NCBI RefSeq assembly: GCF_020886695.1
Contig: NZ_AP024485.1
Location: forward strand, 1,001,001 to 1,065,000
Origin: Pseudodesulfovibrio sediminis
GTDB lineage: Bacteria > Desulfobacterota > Desulfovibrionia > Desulfovibrionales > Desulfovibrionaceae
Direction of reading: 5' to 3'
DNA: 64,000 bases
Of the stretch, positions 62,761 to 64,000 are shown in pieces. The translations under genes and the position numbers were made by a program. How positions within the stretch are numbered: the first letter of the stretch is position 1; each line of letters begins with the position of its first letter. The notes below the pieces were generated by a model. The model was given only the letters and a program-made list of their open reading frames with translations, had not been told where the DNA came from and did no database searches.

Positions 62761-64000
62761 ATGCGCAACACAAAATATATACTGATAATTCTGACTATTA
62801 TCTGCCTGCTGCCAGCGCTGGCAAAAGCGGAAAAGCCCAAAAAAAACGTGCTCTACCTGAATTCCTATCACCAGGGCTACCGATGGTCGGACTCCATCCT
62901 CGAAGGCATACGATCCGTATTGGATACCAGCGAATTCAAGATCGACCTTCAAATAGAGTACATGGATGCCAAGAAATACAACTACGTGGACGTTACCGGC
63001 ATGCTGGTACGGCTATACAAAGAGAAATTCATTCATGAAAAGTTTGATGTCATTCTTGTTTCAGACAACGACGCCTTCACATTCGCCAGCCAGTACAGAG
63101 ACCAACTTTTCCCCGATGTTCCCCTTGTCTTCTGCGGCGTGAACGATCTGGAAAAAAGAGAATTGAAACAAGGGAATGTAACCGGTATCGTCGAAGTATT
63201 CGACCTCTTGCAAACACTGGATGTCGCCCTCAACATGTATCCGGACAAAAAACGCATGGTTGTTGTGGGTGATTCATCGACAGCCGGTGCCGCCATCAAG
63301 CGACAGGTGGAGGCGATCATGCCGTTCTTCGCGGACAAACTGAAGGCCCAATACTGGACCGACATGTCGCTCCTTACGGTTCTGGACAAGGTCGAATCCC
63401 TTCCAGAAGACACCTTTCTCTTCTTTATTCCATATTATCAAGTCCTTGATGGACGTTTCTTCACGGCTGAAGAAGTGGTTCAGGCCATTTATGAAAGGAC
63501 CAATGTCCCCATCTACACCGCATGGGATTTTCTGCTGGGCCATGGAGCCGTGGGTGGCCGTCTGCTCTCCGGCTACCAACACGGCAGGCAGGCGGCCGAG
63601 CTGGTTCTGAAAATTCTGAAGGGAGCGAAACCGGATGATATCCCCGTGGTCATGAAGCCTACAGGTGATTACCTCTTTGACTACAAGGTCATGCAACGCC
63701 TTGGCCTGGATGAAGACCTGCTCCCGGAAAACAGCCGTATCATCAACGCCCCCAAGGCATTCTACGAATTACCCAAAGAGCTCTTCTGGACTATCATCAT
63801 CAGTTTTGCCCTGCTCTTTCTGGTCATGGTTTTCCTGTTGTTGGCCATGAGTGAACGACGCAAGGTCGAGCGCAAGATCAAGGATCAGCTCGCCTTTCAG
63901 GAAACGCTCATGGACACGGTCCCGCAGCTTGTCTCATGGAAGGACGCCAACGGACGCTATCTCGGCACCAACCGCGCCTTTGCCGAATTTTTCGGCTTCC
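62761..64000 (+). CDS. Periplasmic-sensor PAS signalling protein (3' end outside window)
   Basis: The first 413 residues are seen. Signal peptide (1-23, ending ALAKA), then an ABC-substrate-binding-like sensor domain (about 28-330: KKNVLYLNSYHQGYRWSDSILEGI, FDVILVSDNDAFTFASQYRDQLFPDVPLVFCGVND). One membrane helix (about 340-362), then a PAS domain starting ETLMDTVPQLVSWKDANGRYLGTNRAFAEFFGF. This is the plan of a sensor histidine kinase or diguanylate cyclase; the output domain lies beyond 64000. The ligand is probably a small periplasmic solute. Confidence 0.85.
   Translation, partial: MRNTKYILIILTIICLLPALAKAEKPKKNVLYLNSYHQGYRWSDSILEGIRSVLDTSEFKIDLQIEYMDAKKYNYVDVTGMLVRLYKEKFIHEKFDVILVSDNDAFTFASQYRDQLFPDVPLVFCGVNDLEKRELKQGNVTGIVEVFDLLQTLDVALNMYPDKKRMVVVGDSSTAGAAIKRQVEAIMPFFADKLKAQYWTDMSLLTVLDKVESLPEDTFLFFIPYYQVLDGRFFTAEEVVQAIYERTNVPIYTAWDFLLGHGAVGGRLLSGYQHGRQAAELVLKILKGAKPDDIPVVMKPTGDYLFDYKVMQRLGLDEDLLPENSRIINAPKAFYELPKELFWTIIISFALLFLVMVFLLLAMSERRKVERKIKDQLAFQETLMDTVPQLVSWKDANGRYLGTNRAFAEFFGF

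Noticed and set aside
1-64000. CRISPR array, insertion sequence or prophage
   Set aside because: No regularly spaced repeats, transposase, integrase or phage structural genes were seen.

Overview
The window reads as chromosomal DNA of a delta-proteobacterial sulfate reducer of the Desulfovibrionaceae, Pseudodesulfovibrio-like. This is inferred from gene content and regulatory signals, not from a database match. Supporting signs are selenocysteine machinery (selA, selB), a 'GAK system' pair, Fur-type boxes at an feoAB locus, a c-heme chemoreceptor, several anaerobic-type regulators, DASS and NhaB transporters, and a D-glycerate dehydrogenase/glycerate kinase pair. No phage, insertion sequence or CRISPR array was seen.

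Layout. 1-8 kb (mostly minus): metG (cut by the window edge), a PSP1/RicT-like protein with a long basic tail, a CheY-like receiver, an MBL-fold hydrolase translationally coupled to an HDOD protein, and comEC. 8-20.9 kb: murA, tRNA-His, a SYLF lipoprotein, selB, FecR-like and Sel1-repeat secreted proteins, an M18 aminopeptidase, selA, folC, the two GAK proteins and an AEC transporter. 21-31.1 kb: a block bounded by two identical tRNA-Leu(CAG) genes. It holds catalase, proXWV, a MarR regulator with a Gly/Arg-rich repeat protein under an evident palindromic operator, and modABC.

31.1-38.9 kb: a fused bioD-bioA gene with a sodium:solute symporter, then an iron-responsive segment with three Fur-type boxes serving a 55-residue ORF, a DUF2325-like protein and feoAB. 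38.9-46.6 kb: a MocR-type regulator divergent from an FMN glutamate-synthase-like protein, a cytidylate-kinase-like protein, and a cluster with a Crp/Fnr regulator, a perfect FNR-type box, a small Cys-rich protein, a BASS/ACR3-type transporter and a split permease carrying a NifX/NifB-type domain. 46.8-52 kb: D-glycerate dehydrogenase and glycerate 2-kinase, then an SGNH/MBOAT pair likely to acetylate an exopolymer.

52-64 kb: a c-heme chemoreceptor, a degenerate sigma-54-type activator, and a NifX-like protein followed by a CBS / DASS transporter / beta-helix / NhaB operon. The regulator and operon share GTTTCA/TGAAAC motifs upstream. Two small conserved proteins and the 5' part of a periplasmic-sensor PAS protein close the window.

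The most interesting leads are the degenerate activator with its shared motif and transporter operon, the NifX-permease cluster with an FNR box, the MarR/Gly-rich operon, the BioD-BioA fusion, and the GAK pair found without its usual kinase and ATP-grasp partners.
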